From assembly GCA_029532415.1 (NCBI GenBank), contig JAQOTA010000042.1, positions 1 to 64,000 of the forward strand: 64,000 nt of DNA, in the 5' to 3' direction. This document shows, one piece after another, positions 1-11,009 of this stretch (position 1 is the first letter of the stretch; every line of letters begins with the position of its first letter). Origin of the DNA: Marasmius tenuissimus. Lineage: Eukaryota; Basidiomycota; Agaricomycetes; Agaricales; Marasmiaceae. The notes below the pieces were generated by a model. That model was given only the letters and a program-made list of their open reading frames with translations. It did no database searches and was not told where the DNA came from. Position numbers and translations under genes: made by a program.

Positions 1-74
1 TTACCGCTCACGCTTTGTATCGTGGCATGATGACCGATTTGGATGTCTCTAGCGTCAGTGAGAACATTATTCAT
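1..74 (-). CDS. Kinase-like Agaricomycete family protein, N-terminal fragment (runs off left edge)
   Basis: The start codon is the CAT at 72-74, and translation leftward gives MNNVLTDARDIQIGHHATIQ before the window ends. The same opening (MNN/MIN, DA(R/K)D, IGH or IGQ, TIQ) starts three other genes here at 63362, 29870 and 26027, so this is a fourth start-bearing member of the same family. Only about 24 residues are inside the window, so intactness cannot be judged. The roughly 350 bases 5' of the start also resemble the upstream regions of the copies at 29870 and 63362, which means the promoter was duplicated with the gene. Confidence 0.6.
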   Translation of the reverse strand, partial: MNNVLTDARDIQIGHHATIQSVSG

Positions 75-420
75 GGGCATCCTCCCAGCATCGAAGAACT
101 GAGAAACTGTCGGTTGTGATGGTGAGGGGAAAAGAAGAATCACTCACCCCCTAGCTGTATATGTGAGACTAAGAGCAAAGCCTCGTGTCTTAAATGCTGT
201 ACTAGACGTCCCTATGTCTACCAATAAGGCGTGGTTGCTGAGCTCACATGGCTATCAGAAATAGATCTCCATGATACCGACCAAATACCAGATCTGATAT
301 ACTGATATAGGCGCCGAGGCTCGCCATATCAGCCCAAACATACAAACCGAACAGAATCAGAGTAAAAGTGAGCAAACAGCGAATACTCGCAATCATATAA
401 CCGCCGAAGCGCTAGAGAAG
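75..420 (-). repeat. Conserved 5' flank of the kinase-like family
   Basis: This stretch aligns by eye with 29880-30180 and 63370-63680. Shared blocks include TATATGTGAGACT, CTAAATGCTGTA-like, CACCAATA and CTCACATG(A/G)CTATCA, followed by a run ending in AAAGTGAGCAAACAGCGA-like sequence. It lies immediately 5' of the family start codon at 74. I see no reading frame preserved between the copies, so it is read as upstream non-coding sequence, probably promoter and 5' leader. Confidence 0.55.
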
Positions 421-1173
421 GCGGGAAATGGTAGCTGGTGAGTTGGCGCTTGTGTCATTGTGCTGTAAAAAAATGAATAGAATTTGATTCTATCCGTTAT
501 AAACCGACAGCTTCGACCTTGCTCATTTGTCAAGGGATATCTCTCACAAAGGTCGCCCTCGAATTACTGCTCAAGATTTAACCCAAGACTTGAAGTGGTT
601 GTCGGCTAAATTGGCGTCCGAAGAGCTGATACCCCGGGTGGACATTCGAAGTCCTTTACCAGTCTCTTCGACGGGAATTACCTGTTAATATACGCTTCGA
701 CCACCCCGAGAGGTTTTTTCTCCGATGAACACAAAGTAGAGACCGACTCACCTCGCTGTCTATCTCGGAGATGTGCATTTGCCTTCTCTTGGATGCAGAG
801 GACACACACAACCTCACTTGTCTCTGGGCGGAATACCTCTATCTTTCTCAACGAGGTGTTTGGAGGGTTAGGACCAACAGTTTCGGTACTCCAAACTCTG
901 TTGCACGATGAGGAAGCGACATAGTGAGCAAAACCAGAGACAATTGTCTTACCGGCACAACGAGAGGTTTTGAGCAAGGGTAGATTGGGAGGTCTGTTTG
1001 GATATTCAGCTACTACCCGGAGGGGGTTGGATCACAGATGCCTCCACTAATACCCTGGTATGCAGTAAATGGGAGCCACGGATAGACTGGCTGATACAGC
1101 AGGGCACGGCTAGTGTCCTCTCAAGTCACTTCTTCAAGCAAGGGCGAGGTTCGAAGGTCAAGAGTCAAGGGTC
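421..1173. other. No gene recognised; left flank of the outer Copia
   Basis: A minus-strand open frame at 678-977 has no recognisable motif and no support. The last bases before the LTR (about 1153-1173) are a short GGTCAAG/AGTCAAG repeat tract that resumes on the other side of the element at 16921-16955. The outer Copia therefore inserted into a small repetitive tract. Confidence 0.4.
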
Positions 1174-1431
1174 TGTTGAGGCAGAGGTCCTGCCCACACA
1201 GTGGCAGCATGGGACAGACTAGCTCACCTGGAGATAGGCTTAGAGGCAGCAACAAGAGTAGTAAAAGTACTGGTATTGCATGTAGATACAGAGCTACTTA
1301 TATACTATACAGAGGTGGCTGTATCTTCTATAACAGGAGTGACTAGGAATAGCATAGATCATAGTGAAACAATTGAAGCATATATGCGGCCCGATACAAC
1401 GGTCCATATATCCGGTAGTCCGGATTCAACA
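1174..1431 (-). repeat. Outer Copia 3' LTR (258 bp)
   Basis: It matches 16663-16920 except at three A/G positions. On the minus strand it starts TGTTGAATCC and ends CCTCAACA. A TATATAAG box reads on the minus strand at 1297-1304. That box is altered to TATACAAG in the 5' LTR (16786-16793), the copy that would drive transcription. Confidence 0.92.
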
Positions 1432-1440
1432 CTCCCCCTC
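1432..1440 (-). promoter_or_regulatory. Polypurine tract of the outer Copia
   Basis: The minus-strand sequence GAGGGGGAG directly abuts the 3' LTR. This is the position and composition expected for the plus-strand DNA primer of an LTR retrotransposon. Confidence 0.8.
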
Positions 1441-1472
1441 ACTAAGTGCGGCACAAGTATAGCACGAAGCGT

Positions 1473-4400
1473 CTATTCGGACGAATAAAATTCAAGTCCA
1501 AGATGTTCTCTAAAAGCGGAGAACTTGACATGACCCAAATTCTTGGTAAACATGTCCGCAGGATTGTAGGCACCGTCAATAAAGAAAAGATCAACCTTGC
1601 AGTCTGAAACACACTCGCGAATATAATGATAGCGAATATCAATGTGTTTGGTGCGACGTTCTTGAACTGGGTTCGAGGCGATAAAAATCGAGCCTTGATT
1701 ATCTCCACATATGGGAACAGGAGTCATATCAATCCCAAGTTCAGAGAGTAACTGTCGAATCCACACAGCTTGATGACTACAGTCAGATAGCACCATGTAT
1801 TCAGCTTCAGTGGATGAAAGTGCAACAGTCTTCTGGGCGCGTGATTGCCAACAGAAGATGCCACCTGCCAATTTGAAGAAATATCCAGTGATCGACCGAC
1901 GCTTGATAGGATCAGCAGCCCAATCAGAGTCAGTGAATGCTAGTAAACCTCCATCTGAGGCTCCATCATAGACCAATGCATAGTCTGGAGTTCCTGCAAG
2001 ATAACGGCAAATATAAAGCGCCTTCTTCAGGTGATCCTCCGATGGATTAGCAGAAAATTGAGAAAGCTTTGTAACAGCGTAGGCAATATCTGGACGAGTG
2101 CCAAGCATGATATACAGAAGCGATCCAATCACTGATTGATATCGAGCGCGACGTTCAGGATCAACAGGACCTTTGTTGGGTTGTGGAATATAGCCGGCGG
2201 GAAGAGGAGTATCTACTGCTTTTGCATTCTGCATGCCAAATCACTTCAAGACCTTCTTCAAGTATTCGGTCTGGTCAAGAAGGATTTTACGGCCTTTGCG
2301 ACGAATACGCATGCGCAAGAACTCTTTGACTTCTCCAGGATCACGGCATTCCCAACGAGCCATAAACTCGGCTTTCTTCTTTTCGACAAAGGCTTTGTTG
2401 GGTGCAAGGAATAATGCATCGTCAACATAGATCAAAGCGATACATTCTTCACTAGTCTCACGATCTTTGCAGATGAAGAGACCTGCATCGGAAGTTAAGC
2501 GTTTGAAGCCCATGACTTCCATGGACGAACTGAGGGCACGCCACCACTCAAGAGCGGCTTGCTTCAGTCCATATAATGCACGGCGAAGGCGATAGACTTT
2601 GCCTTCCTGACCCTTAACCTTGGAACCTTCAGGTTGATCCATATAGATCTCTTCTTTAAGTTCGCCATAAAGGAAGGCGTTCTTCACATCCAATGCCTGA
2701 ATGTGCCAGTTTTTGAGAGCTGCAAGTGCGAGCATCATCCGTACAGTTTCAAACCGCACAACTGGTGAGAAGATCTCATCAAAGTCAACACCTTTGACCT
2801 GAGAGAAACCCTTGGCAACAAGTTGAGCTTTCTTTCGACTGTCTGACTTAACGTCAAACACCCATCTGTTTTTGACAGCCTTGCGACCTTTAGGTAGGTC
2901 AACCAATTCGAAGACCTTGCGCTTGTGAAGAGCCTCTAGTTCATCGCGGCAAGAGGCCTTCCATTCTCTCTGCTGCTCAGCTGGCAGCTTCAGTATGTCA
3001 CGGAGAGTCCACTCTCGGACGTTAGACATATCGGTGAGGTCATTGTGAACGGGAACTGCCTGATTTAACAGATAAATCACGAAACCTACTCCCCCTTCCT
3101 GGGATAATTGTTGCACTAAGCTATCGGGCTGACTCCCCCTGGAGTTACACATGGTAGACAGACTGGCACGATTAGTCCCAGGAACCTTTCTGGGTCTGCC
3201 TCTCCTACGAGTAGTAGGTGGATCCATGGGTTCTCTATCACCCGTGGCATCTCTCCATGTAGAGTTTTTTTCCATATCACGCACAATGCGCGAGGGATTA
3301 TTTGGGTCTCGTTGTTCACCAAATACGTTATCAGGTTGCTTAGTACCCGTCCGTTTCCTGCCTGAACGCCTTGGCGGCGGAGACTGCTCTTGTCCACCCA
3401 CTGGTGTAGGTGGCCTAGGAGGCTGGAACGGAGGATCAGGATCAGGATGTTGACGTTCACCCTGAGGTACAGGACCATCTCCATCATCGTCATGAGGAGA
3501 TTCCGATTGCTTTGGAAGGTTCTTGGGAGGATAAAGATCGTCATCAGACGAATCATCATCACTATCCGAAGAGAAGTTGGGATTTTCACCCAATACCGGC
3601 GGTATTTCAGGGATTTCACCCACCGGGGTAAAGCCACGCAGTTTCTTATCAGAACACTTCGGGAACAAGTTTTCATCAAACAGAGCAGTAGCGCTTTTGA
3701 AGATACTGTTGTTGGACATCTTCATGAAGACATATCCCTTCATGCCTTCCTGAAAACCGATAAAGGTCATCAGTTCCGAACACGGAGATAACTTATTAAC
3801 TCGACGCTTTTCCGCAATAAATGCATATGCTGCACATCCAAAGACTCGAAGATCCGAAACATCCGGTGCACTGCCATGCAACTTCTCATGCGGGGTCAAC
3901 CAACGTAAACGCTGGGACGGTGTCCGATTGTGAAGTGCAACAGCGTGCAACACACAGAATTCCCACCAAGAAGGTGGAAGACAAGCATCAAAGCGAAGAG
4001 CTTGAGCTTTCTCGACAATGGTCCGATTGAACCGTTCTGCACGACCATTCTGTTCCGGCGTATATGGAATGCTGGTCAGAATTTTGATACCGTGCTCCTT
4101 TAGTACATCATCAAAGGCATCCGATTTGTACTCTCCCCCTCCATTGGACATCCATTCCTTAATATCAACACCGAATTGTACCTTCACCATAGCAATAAAG
4201 TCACGGAGCATCTTGACAGAGTCAGATTTGCGTCGCATGAGCATTGTCCAGCCATGTGAAGTACAGTTGTCGACAAATGACATATACCATTTGTATTTGT
4301 GGTACGACTCAGTGGGGAATTGTTTGAGGTCGGAGTGGATTTTTTCGAAAGGTTTCAAGGCACGGGTAGTGGAGTCAGGGAATGATCTGGAGTGCATCTT

Positions 4401-5024
4401 TCCTTCTGCACATCCTCGGCACAACCGGGTTTTCTTCGGTTTTCGGTTGAATTCCGGGAAGTTCTTAGTATGCTTCCGAGCTTTATCCAGAGCCTTGTCT
4501 GAACAATGTCCAAAACATCTGTGTAGAACCTTGTAGTCAACTTTATCCATTGTTGACTTGGCCATTAAGCTACGAGCAGAGGCTTTCTGCGAGCTAACCC
4601 AATAAATGGTTTGACCAGGCATGAGCGGGTAAGATACCAGTGACTGGCGTCGACCCTTTTGATAAAAAGCCAATTTGCTAGACAATCCGCGTACTTGCAG
4701 ACCACCTTGCAAGAATTCTCCAAGCGAGAGAAGTCGAATTGACAGAAGCGGAACATAATAGACAGGATAGAGTCGCGTAATGCGTTCCTCCATACGACCG
4801 TCAGATCCTTCAACAGAATGACAGATGAACACAGTCCCTTTTCCCTTAATTTGAATAGGATTGTCCTTCTGTGCAGTGTTCAGCTGCGGTCCATTGTTCA
4901 TAGGTTCGTACTCGGCAAAATCTTCGAGATCATAAGTAAAGTGCGATGAGGCACCCGAATCGACGATCCACTCTTGCGAGCTTCCAGTCGCCTTCTTCCC
5001 CTTACAATTGGCACATGTGGCAAA
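1473..5024 (-). pseudogene. Outer Copia pol: protease, integrase, reverse transcriptase, RNase H (broken)
   Basis: Reading from the junction at 5024, the frame has the aspartic protease signature DSGASSHF and an integrase zinc-binding region (H-x-x-C-x-x-C with CRGCAEGK). The DDE core has HSDLKQF and EQNGRAERFNRT, but the middle catalytic Asp of the usual S-D-x-G-G-E is Asn (MSNGGGEY, AAT codon). RT follows with ALYGLKQAALEWW and the YVDD active site, then RNase H with FTDSDWAAD and SSTEAEYM, ending NPADMFTKN and a stop at 1473-1475. A TGA at 2241-2243 interrupts the RT-RNase H linker in an otherwise continuous frame (the frames on both sides agree). The related inner element has Arg there, so CGA to TGA is likely. 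With the gag portion at 14685-16334 the rejoined frame is about 1733 residues. It acts in virus-like particles of the retroelement cycle. This copy should be non-autonomous. Confidence 0.92.
5020..5024. repeat. Target-site duplication of the inner Copia (GCAAA), left copy
   Basis: GCAAA here and at 14680-14684 flanks the inner element exactly. Deleting the element and one copy restores the outer Copia's frame, which confirms the boundaries. Confidence 0.93.
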
Positions 5025-5345
5025 TGATGAGCCGGCATGACGCCTAGCGCAGAGGACTACAACATAGCTATACTACTACTTACCAGAGAGGAGTTTAGAG
5101 AGATAGAGGCGAGACGTAGAAGCTCAAGCACACTGTAGATTCAGGTAGAGAACTACGAGCTTATATACATGTAAAGACAATAGAGTTACCATATAAGGAC
5201 GACAATAGAAATTGTACATATGAGCATAATGAACAATGAAGAATAGAACAATAGTGTATGCATTGTCCCGCATAATACAATGGCGGGAAGTATGAACCGG
5301 GACTTCGGATATACCGGGATCTCATTATAGTCCACGGATTCAACA
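5025..5345 (-). repeat. Inner Copia 3' LTR (321 bp)
   Basis: It is identical by eye to 14359-14679. On the minus strand it starts TGTTGAATCCGTGG and ends GGCTCATCA. A TATATAAG box reads on the minus strand at 5160-5167. Confidence 0.94.
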
Positions 5346-5354
5346 CACCCCCTC
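5346..5354 (-). promoter_or_regulatory. Polypurine tract of the inner Copia
   Basis: The minus-strand sequence GAGGGGGTG is immediately upstream of the 3' LTR, the expected plus-strand priming site. Confidence 0.75.
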
Positions 5355-5387
5355 GCTAAGTGCAGCTGAAAAGCGCATCTGAGCGAA

Positions 5388-5504
5388 TCAAGTGGACAAG
5401 TAGAATTCAAGTCCAAGGTAATCTCTGAAGCGTAAGAACTTCTCATGTCCGAGATTCTTCGTAAACATGTCTGCGGGATTATAGACTCCTTCAATAAAGA
5501 ACAA
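5388..5504 (-). pseudogene. Inner Copia RNase H tail, cut off by the MULE
   Basis: This is the last part of the inner pol. It reads FFIEGVYNPADMFTKNLGH and ends GLEFYLST before a TGA at 5388-5390. The frame continues from 8958 once the MULE and one copy of its CTCGACTTT duplication are removed, so the transposon split a single coding region close to its 3' end. Confidence 0.88.
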
Positions 5505-5513
5505 CTCGACTTT
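5505..5513. repeat. MULE target-site duplication CTCGACTTT, left copy
   Basis: The same nine bases lie at 8950-8958, directly outside the right inverted repeat. Nine bases is the typical Mutator-superfamily duplication length. Confidence 0.92.
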
Positions 5514-5616
5514 GGACGCCAGGCCCACCCAAACCATTTCCTTTTTCGGATGACAGCTCAGAAGCTGTCATTCGGATTCCGGCGGCGGGCCATTCCCTTT
5601 TATGGGGACGGGACTT
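5514..5616 (+). repeat. MULE left terminal inverted repeat (103 bp)
   Basis: It pairs with 8847-8949. The two mismatches are both at CpG positions (CG versus TG or CA). Positions 5551-5570 hold an internal perfect hairpin: TGACAGCT, four bases, AGCTGTCA. Confidence 0.94.
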
Positions 5617-5733
5617 GTGATTTCTTTTGGCTCAGACATTGTAGTCGCCCAGTATCAACATTTTCCACTTCATTTATTTGACATTGGATGCACACATGTA
5701 TATTCTGAGAATGTAAAATATATAATATTACTG

Positions 5734-8700
5734 TCAATGTACTGAACGGGAGTCCTTCCGTTTCTGTTTTTTCTCCGGTGAAGGCGCCAAAAGGGGTAGA
5801 CCTGATTTTGGATCAAAGGGACGCTTCTGAATGCTCGTCTTAGGCTCGAAGACATGGGCTGGACCAATTGGCGGAGCTGGGACATGTGGTACTAGAGAGT
5901 CAACTGGTGGCTCGGTAGCATCCACGGCTGCTTGAATCAGATCTGCGAGAGAGCGTAGGCGGGAGATAGCCTCCACGGCACGGGAGAGGTTCTCGTGGGG
6001 AGAAGGTAATGGGATATTCTGCGGGAAGATCATGGCCAACTCGTGTAACCTTGGGCTCATCGAATCCAGCTCAAACAAGGTGCAAGCGACAGCTTGTGCT
6101 TGAACCCCGTCCTTCACAGACTGCTTGACCTCACTCTGTGTAACACTCGGTTAGATTTGAGGACTCCGGGATGATATGAAATAACGGAATATACATACAG
6201 TATCTGGCTTCAGGGCTTCCGGTTCAACTGGGAGGTTGGAATGTGAGATCTCTGGTGAGCTGGGTGGAATTGGAGATGAAATGGCCTCCTCTGTGTCGGT
6301 ATCCCACTCTCTCTCGTGTTCCCCATCTCCAAACCCATTCACTAAAGCTTCACCCCCCTCGGAAACATGTTCAGATTCATCACGGGAAAGCTCTGATCCA
6401 GCTTCAACCAATGCCTGGAGGACGTCTGCGGCCCTGTCTGTAGGCATCGGTACAGTAGGATTGTCCAGCACCGGTGCCGAGGTCAGTTTGAGTAATAGAG
6501 CACGTGCGGCCTGCTCTGATGCTGGCAAGTCAACTTGGGGAAGGTTTCGCAAAGTAGGGGTCTGGCAGTACTGGTCAATAGTCATCAGGGCTGCCCGTAG
6601 ATGCTTGCAAGCACCTCCGTGGGATGAGAAATCCGGACATGTACAGGAGGTGATGTTATTTGTGTAGATTTTGATTTCATAGAGCTGTGGATTGGCGTCG
6701 TATTCCGTGGCAAGACTTGAATAACACTCGAAAGTATACAGTCCTTTCTCAGGGTCAAAAGCAGGTGCCCCGAGTTGTCTGTGATTGAGTATTGAGATGG
6801 CGGCTGTTGCTCGGGCATGATCCTCTACTAAATAAGCAACGGAGGGGAGTTGTTGGAATTGTATAGGGGACACCTGTCCCTGCAGAAGTGATTCTCCACC
6901 TGGAAGGGAACGAATCCATTCATTTCGTTGATGACAGGCAGCCCGTACCATGTCGCGTTGCTCAAAGATGGACGGCATCATTTTGGTCACTGTAAAATGA
7001 AGTAAGATGTCGACACGGAGACGGCGGCCGGAGCGTTGTTGTCCAGCAATATGTTTATGCTTCAGGACACGATTGAATGACTCGAGGTGGTTGGTAGTCG
7101 GTATGATGTCCTCCATACGGCAACCCAAAATTTTGGCAGCACGAATAATCCCGCGATCCGACCAGCCTATGCACAGGTCCTCTGACATGAGCCAGTACCC
7201 GCGAAGGTATTTCAAGTGGTTCAATCTACCTGCTTTCCCAGGGCTTCCGTCGGGTAGTCACTCAAGACCTTTGTCTCTCGATCCACCATCTCACATGCTT
7301 CAGAATAAGATGTTGACCCAAGCAATGACTGCTCCAGAGTGCGTAGGCGCTGAGAAAGCTCCTTGATGTCATCGGTCTCCTCTCCCTTTGGCATGACATT
7401 CACACGGTGGTTCCTCCAGCAACGTCTGAGATGGACTCGGCAGAGAAGAAGGTGTATCCCCGGAAAAACCTCTGACAGCGCAAGTCGTTCCTTGAGATCA
7501 GTATCAGTGCTCGCAACAGGCACACTGAATTCCCGTGACTCTCCCTGTTCCATGCCGTCCTTGAAACTCTTCAATAGTTTTGCTAGAATCACACTGTCAT
7601 AGCCAGATGATGTTAGCTTGTTCCCAGATGGTGCTGAGAACAACAGAAATGCGAGGGGAACCCCATGACGATCTTCATCAGTTCCTAGCAATATAAAAAG
7701 CAGCATCTTCTTCTCGCAAATTCCAAAGGTCCCATCCAGCAAGACTTGTTTCTTATGGCCGTATTTCCATGCCATCTCCTTCATGCGCGAAGTGGCTATG
7801 CATATCTCGAGCCTATCTTTCTTTTGTCGTCGGGGGGAATAGTGGAAAATGGCCTCGGCTAAAGTAGAGTTGAAAGACTTCGAATTTGGATTGAGCCAGT
7901 CATCAATGTTTACGTGGGCTTGGTTTTGAGTGAGGATACCCTGGGATCGATAGAAATGTCGATAGATTGAACGTCTATCAGCCTGTTCAATGAGCCAGCG
8001 ATGGGAAGAGTGATCGAGCGAGGTTGGCATTGATGGGTAAGAGTGTGATTGGATGAGGGCCTGGTTGTCAGCTTCCACCTCTGAGATAGGTATACCTTCA
8101 CTGAGTTTGTGAATGGCACAACCAAACACGGAGGGGTGAAGGGGTCTTCTTGGCACAGTAGCAATCCCAGCATCCTGGCACTCGGAGTTATGCTTTAGAT
8201 AGCCGCGGACGCGTAAAGTTGCGCCGGAAGATACCAGATAGGTCACTTCAGCAAAGGCAAGGCAACCCGTGTATGGATAGGGCGTTGCACGCGTCTTGAC
8301 TCCATTCACGTTGTGATCGTACCCGGAGTCACTTCGAAAAACTGTGAGCTTAATCTTAATTATATATGTATAACCTACCATTGGAATAAGACGTGTTTTG
8401 TTTGGTTTTGAGTCGCTTTCCTGGATGACAATACATGCCAACGGCTGCTCCATTTGCTATGAGGTGTCTCCCGAATTTGGGACTCTAATTCATGGAGCAC
8501 AAGAAGGCTTTCCGCCTCCACCTGGGACTCGGACGCGTGTGTGAAAGTGTAGGTTTCAATTTCCGCATTTGAGGCGCAGATCGTGTCGATGCTTTGTTTT
8601 TGGATTTCCGTGAGAATGAGAGCCGATATGTTGATTGCCGACGCGTTTTCTCGTGCTGTGAGGAATGATTTTGCCTTTTTGGTCCAGGCAGAGGCAGCTT

Positions 8701-8746
8701 CCTCCGGAGATATGTTGAGAAAACAGGTTGTTTTCTGAGGAGCCAT
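5734..8746 (-). pseudogene. MULE transposase with SWIM zinc finger (frameshifted)
   Basis: The product would bind the inverted repeats and catalyse cut-and-paste transposition. The likely start is the ATG at 8746 (MAPQKTTCFLNISPEEAA). A DNA-binding-like N-terminal region with GYDHNVNGVK and TGCLAFAEV is followed by the catalytic core: first Asp in KQVLLDGTFG, second Asp in ASTDTDLKERL, a CRVHLRRCWR helix, and the Glu region NHLESFNRVLK. A SWIM finger reads CTCPDFSSHGGACKHL. A 63-bp intron at 6136-6198 leads to a final exon with a basic KKQKRK tail. The frame shifts near 7221-7224, where adjoining frames overlap too closely for an intron, and again around 8454. Whether 8342-8378 is a very short intron is uncertain. 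Confidence 0.88.
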
Positions 8747-8846
8747 GTCAGACGCGTCGAGGTGACACAGCAGAAGAGAAAAAATAATGTCTTCTTGCAT
8801 TACTAAGAGACACTAGTGCTACTGCTACTGAGCCAGAAGAAATCCT

Positions 8847-8949
8847 AAGTCCCGTCCCCATAAAAGGGAATGGCCCGCTGCCGGAATCCGAATGACAGCT
8901 TCTGAGCTGTCATCCAAAAAAGGAAATGGTTTGGGTGGGCCTGGCGTCC
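8847..8949 (-). repeat. MULE right terminal inverted repeat (103 bp)
   Basis: It is the reverse complement of 5514-5616 apart from two substitutions. The same TGACAGCT/AGCTGTCA hairpin lies at 8893-8912. The CTCGACTTT duplication follows at 8950-8958. Confidence 0.94.
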
Positions 8950-11007
8950 CTCGACTTTGCCATCTTCAACATATGATTGAATGTAATGATATCGAATATC
9001 GATGTGCTTGGTTCGGCGTTCTTGAACCGGATTAGATGCAATGAAAATAGAGCCTTGATTGTCTCCGCAGATTGGAATAGGACCTAAGTCGATTCCAAGT
9101 TCAGATAGTAGCGATCTTATCCAGGAAGCTTGACGACTGCAGTCTGACAGTGCCATATACTCAGCCTCAGTGGGAGAAAGAGCTACAGTCTTCTGGGCGT
9201 GTGATTGCCACGAGAAGATGCCGCCTGCTAACTTGAAGAAGTAGCCAGTAATCGAACGGCGTTTGATGGGATCGGCAGCCCGATCCGAGTCTGTGAACGC
9301 AAGAAGACCTCCATCAGAGTCACCATCGTAGACAAGTGAATAATCTGATGTGCCAGCTAGATAGCGGCAGATATACAGAGCTTTATCGAGGTGTTCCTTC
9401 GTTGGATTAGAAGAGAACTGGGAAAGCTTCGTAACTGCATAGGCAATATCAGGACGTGTGCCCAGCATAATGTACAGAAGCGACCCAATCACAGACGGGA
9501 ATCTGGAGCGAATAGCAGGATTGACTGGACCATTGTTGGGAGTTGGCACATGGCCAGCAGGTAAGGGCGTAGGAGCACCTTTCGCATTCTGCATCCCGAA
9601 ACGTTCAAGGACTTTCTTCAGATACCCCTTCTGGTCAATCATGATCTTATTGCCTTTGCGACGAATGCTCATGCGGAGAAACTCGCTAGCATCGCCCATA
9701 TCGCGGCATTCCCATCGAGCCATGAATTCAGCTTTCTTCTTGTCAACAAAAGCTTTGTTAGGACCCATGAAGAGTGCATCGTCAATGTATATGATTGCAT
9801 ACACAACTTCACCACTCTTCGGATCTTTGCAGATGAAGAGTCCAGCATCAGAAGTCAGGCGTTTGAAGCCTAGTACTTCCATGGACGAGCTGAGGGTTCG
9901 CCACCACTCTAGGGCAGCTTGCTTCAGTCCATATAATGCACGACACAGGCGTAGTACCTTACGTTCTTGTCCCTTGACTTTGAAGCCTTCAGGTTGTTCC
10001 ATGTAAATCTCCTCAACAAGATCACCATAAAGGAAGGCGTTCTTAACATCAACAGAAGTGATGTACCAGTTTTTGAGAGCTGTGAGAGCAAGCATCATAC
10101 GAACAGTCTCATAACGAACAACTGGTGAGAAGATCTCATCAAAGTCGACACCTTCGACCTGAGAGAAACCTTTGGCAACAAGCCTCGCTTTCTTGCGACC
10201 ATTCGACTTGACGTCGAAGACCCATCTATTTCTGATGGCTTTGCGACCTTTAGGCAAGTCACAGAGTTTGAAGACCTTGCGCTTACGAAGTGCCTCAAGT
10301 TCTTCGTGGCAAGCGTTCTTCCATCCCTTCTGTTGCTCAACAGGCAACTTTAGAATATCACAGAGTGTCCACTCTCTGATATTAGAGAAATCAGGAGTAT
10401 TGGACGTTGGAAGCAAATCGTGAACTGGAACGGCATTGTTCAACAGGTAAATCACGAATCCTACTCCCCCTTCTTGGGTCAGTCTTTTGACTACGCTTTC
10501 TTCCTCATGCAACTCAGTGCTTCCACTGGGTTCTGGAGCAGGCGGAGGCGGAAGTGGACCAGGAATCCCCTTTTTACCACCTTTGCCTTTCCTAGATCGC
10601 AAAGAGCTAGGACGATCAACTGGATGTGTAGGTTCTTTATCTCCAGTGACGTTTCTCCAAGTATTCTTATTTTCTAAGTCGCGAACAATTTCTGAGGGTC
10701 TATTTGGGTTCCGCTGTTCACTAAATATATTACCAGGTTGCGTTGTACCCTTCCGCTGCCTCGAAGACCGGCGTGGACCATCCGCTGCTGGTGCAGGCGG
10801 AGGAACGGCGGGTTCGCCTGGAGGCGTCGGAGGACCAGATTGAGGGAGTGGCACATCCCCTGGCGCAGGGCCACCTGCAGGTTCGTCAACCTGAGGTTCT
10901 GATCTCTTAGAAGGTTCGGAGCGATGTCTGAGATCTGGTAATGGAGTATCAAAACCGTCATCATCAGAGTCTTCATCTTCCGAAGGAATGTTGGGATTTT
11001 GACCCAA
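8950..11007 (-). pseudogene. Inner Copia reverse transcriptase and RNase H portion
   Basis: The frame opens just after the internal deletion with an acidic, proline-rich linker, then the RT. RT motifs are NRWVFDVKSN, ARLVAKGFSQVEGVDFDEIFSP, ALYGLKQAALEWW and the active-site box YIDD. RNase H follows with FTDSDRAADP (Trp of the usual DSDWA is Arg) and TEAEYMALSD, then QERRTKHIDIRYHYI. The frame enters the MULE at 8949 and its last 25 or so residues there are transposon-derived. It is in a different frame from the gag-integrase part at 11010-14060. Confidence 0.9.
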
Positions 11008-11009
11008 AG

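Larger units (their letters stand above)
5514..8949 (-). mobile_element. Mutator-like DNA transposon (MULE), 3436 bp
   Basis: It is bounded by 103-bp terminal inverted repeats (5514-5616 and 8847-8949) that begin GGACGCCAGGCCCACCC and differ at two positions. A perfect 9-bp target duplication lies outside. It carries a minus-strand transposase with a DDE core and a SWIM zinc finger. It sits in the RNase H region of the inner Copia and is thus the youngest insertion in the nest. The transposase frame is broken, so this copy would need help in trans. Confidence 0.95.

Noticed and set aside
3116..3679. Long open frame opposite or offset to the outer Copia pol
   Set aside because: It lies in an alternative frame of the acidic, repetitive integrase-RT linker. 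It is a shadow of the real pol frame.
8342..8378. 37-bp intron in the MULE transposase
   Set aside because: It has GT-AG ends and lies at a plausible domain break, but it is shorter than the other introns here and removing it shifts frame. I mention it only as uncertain.
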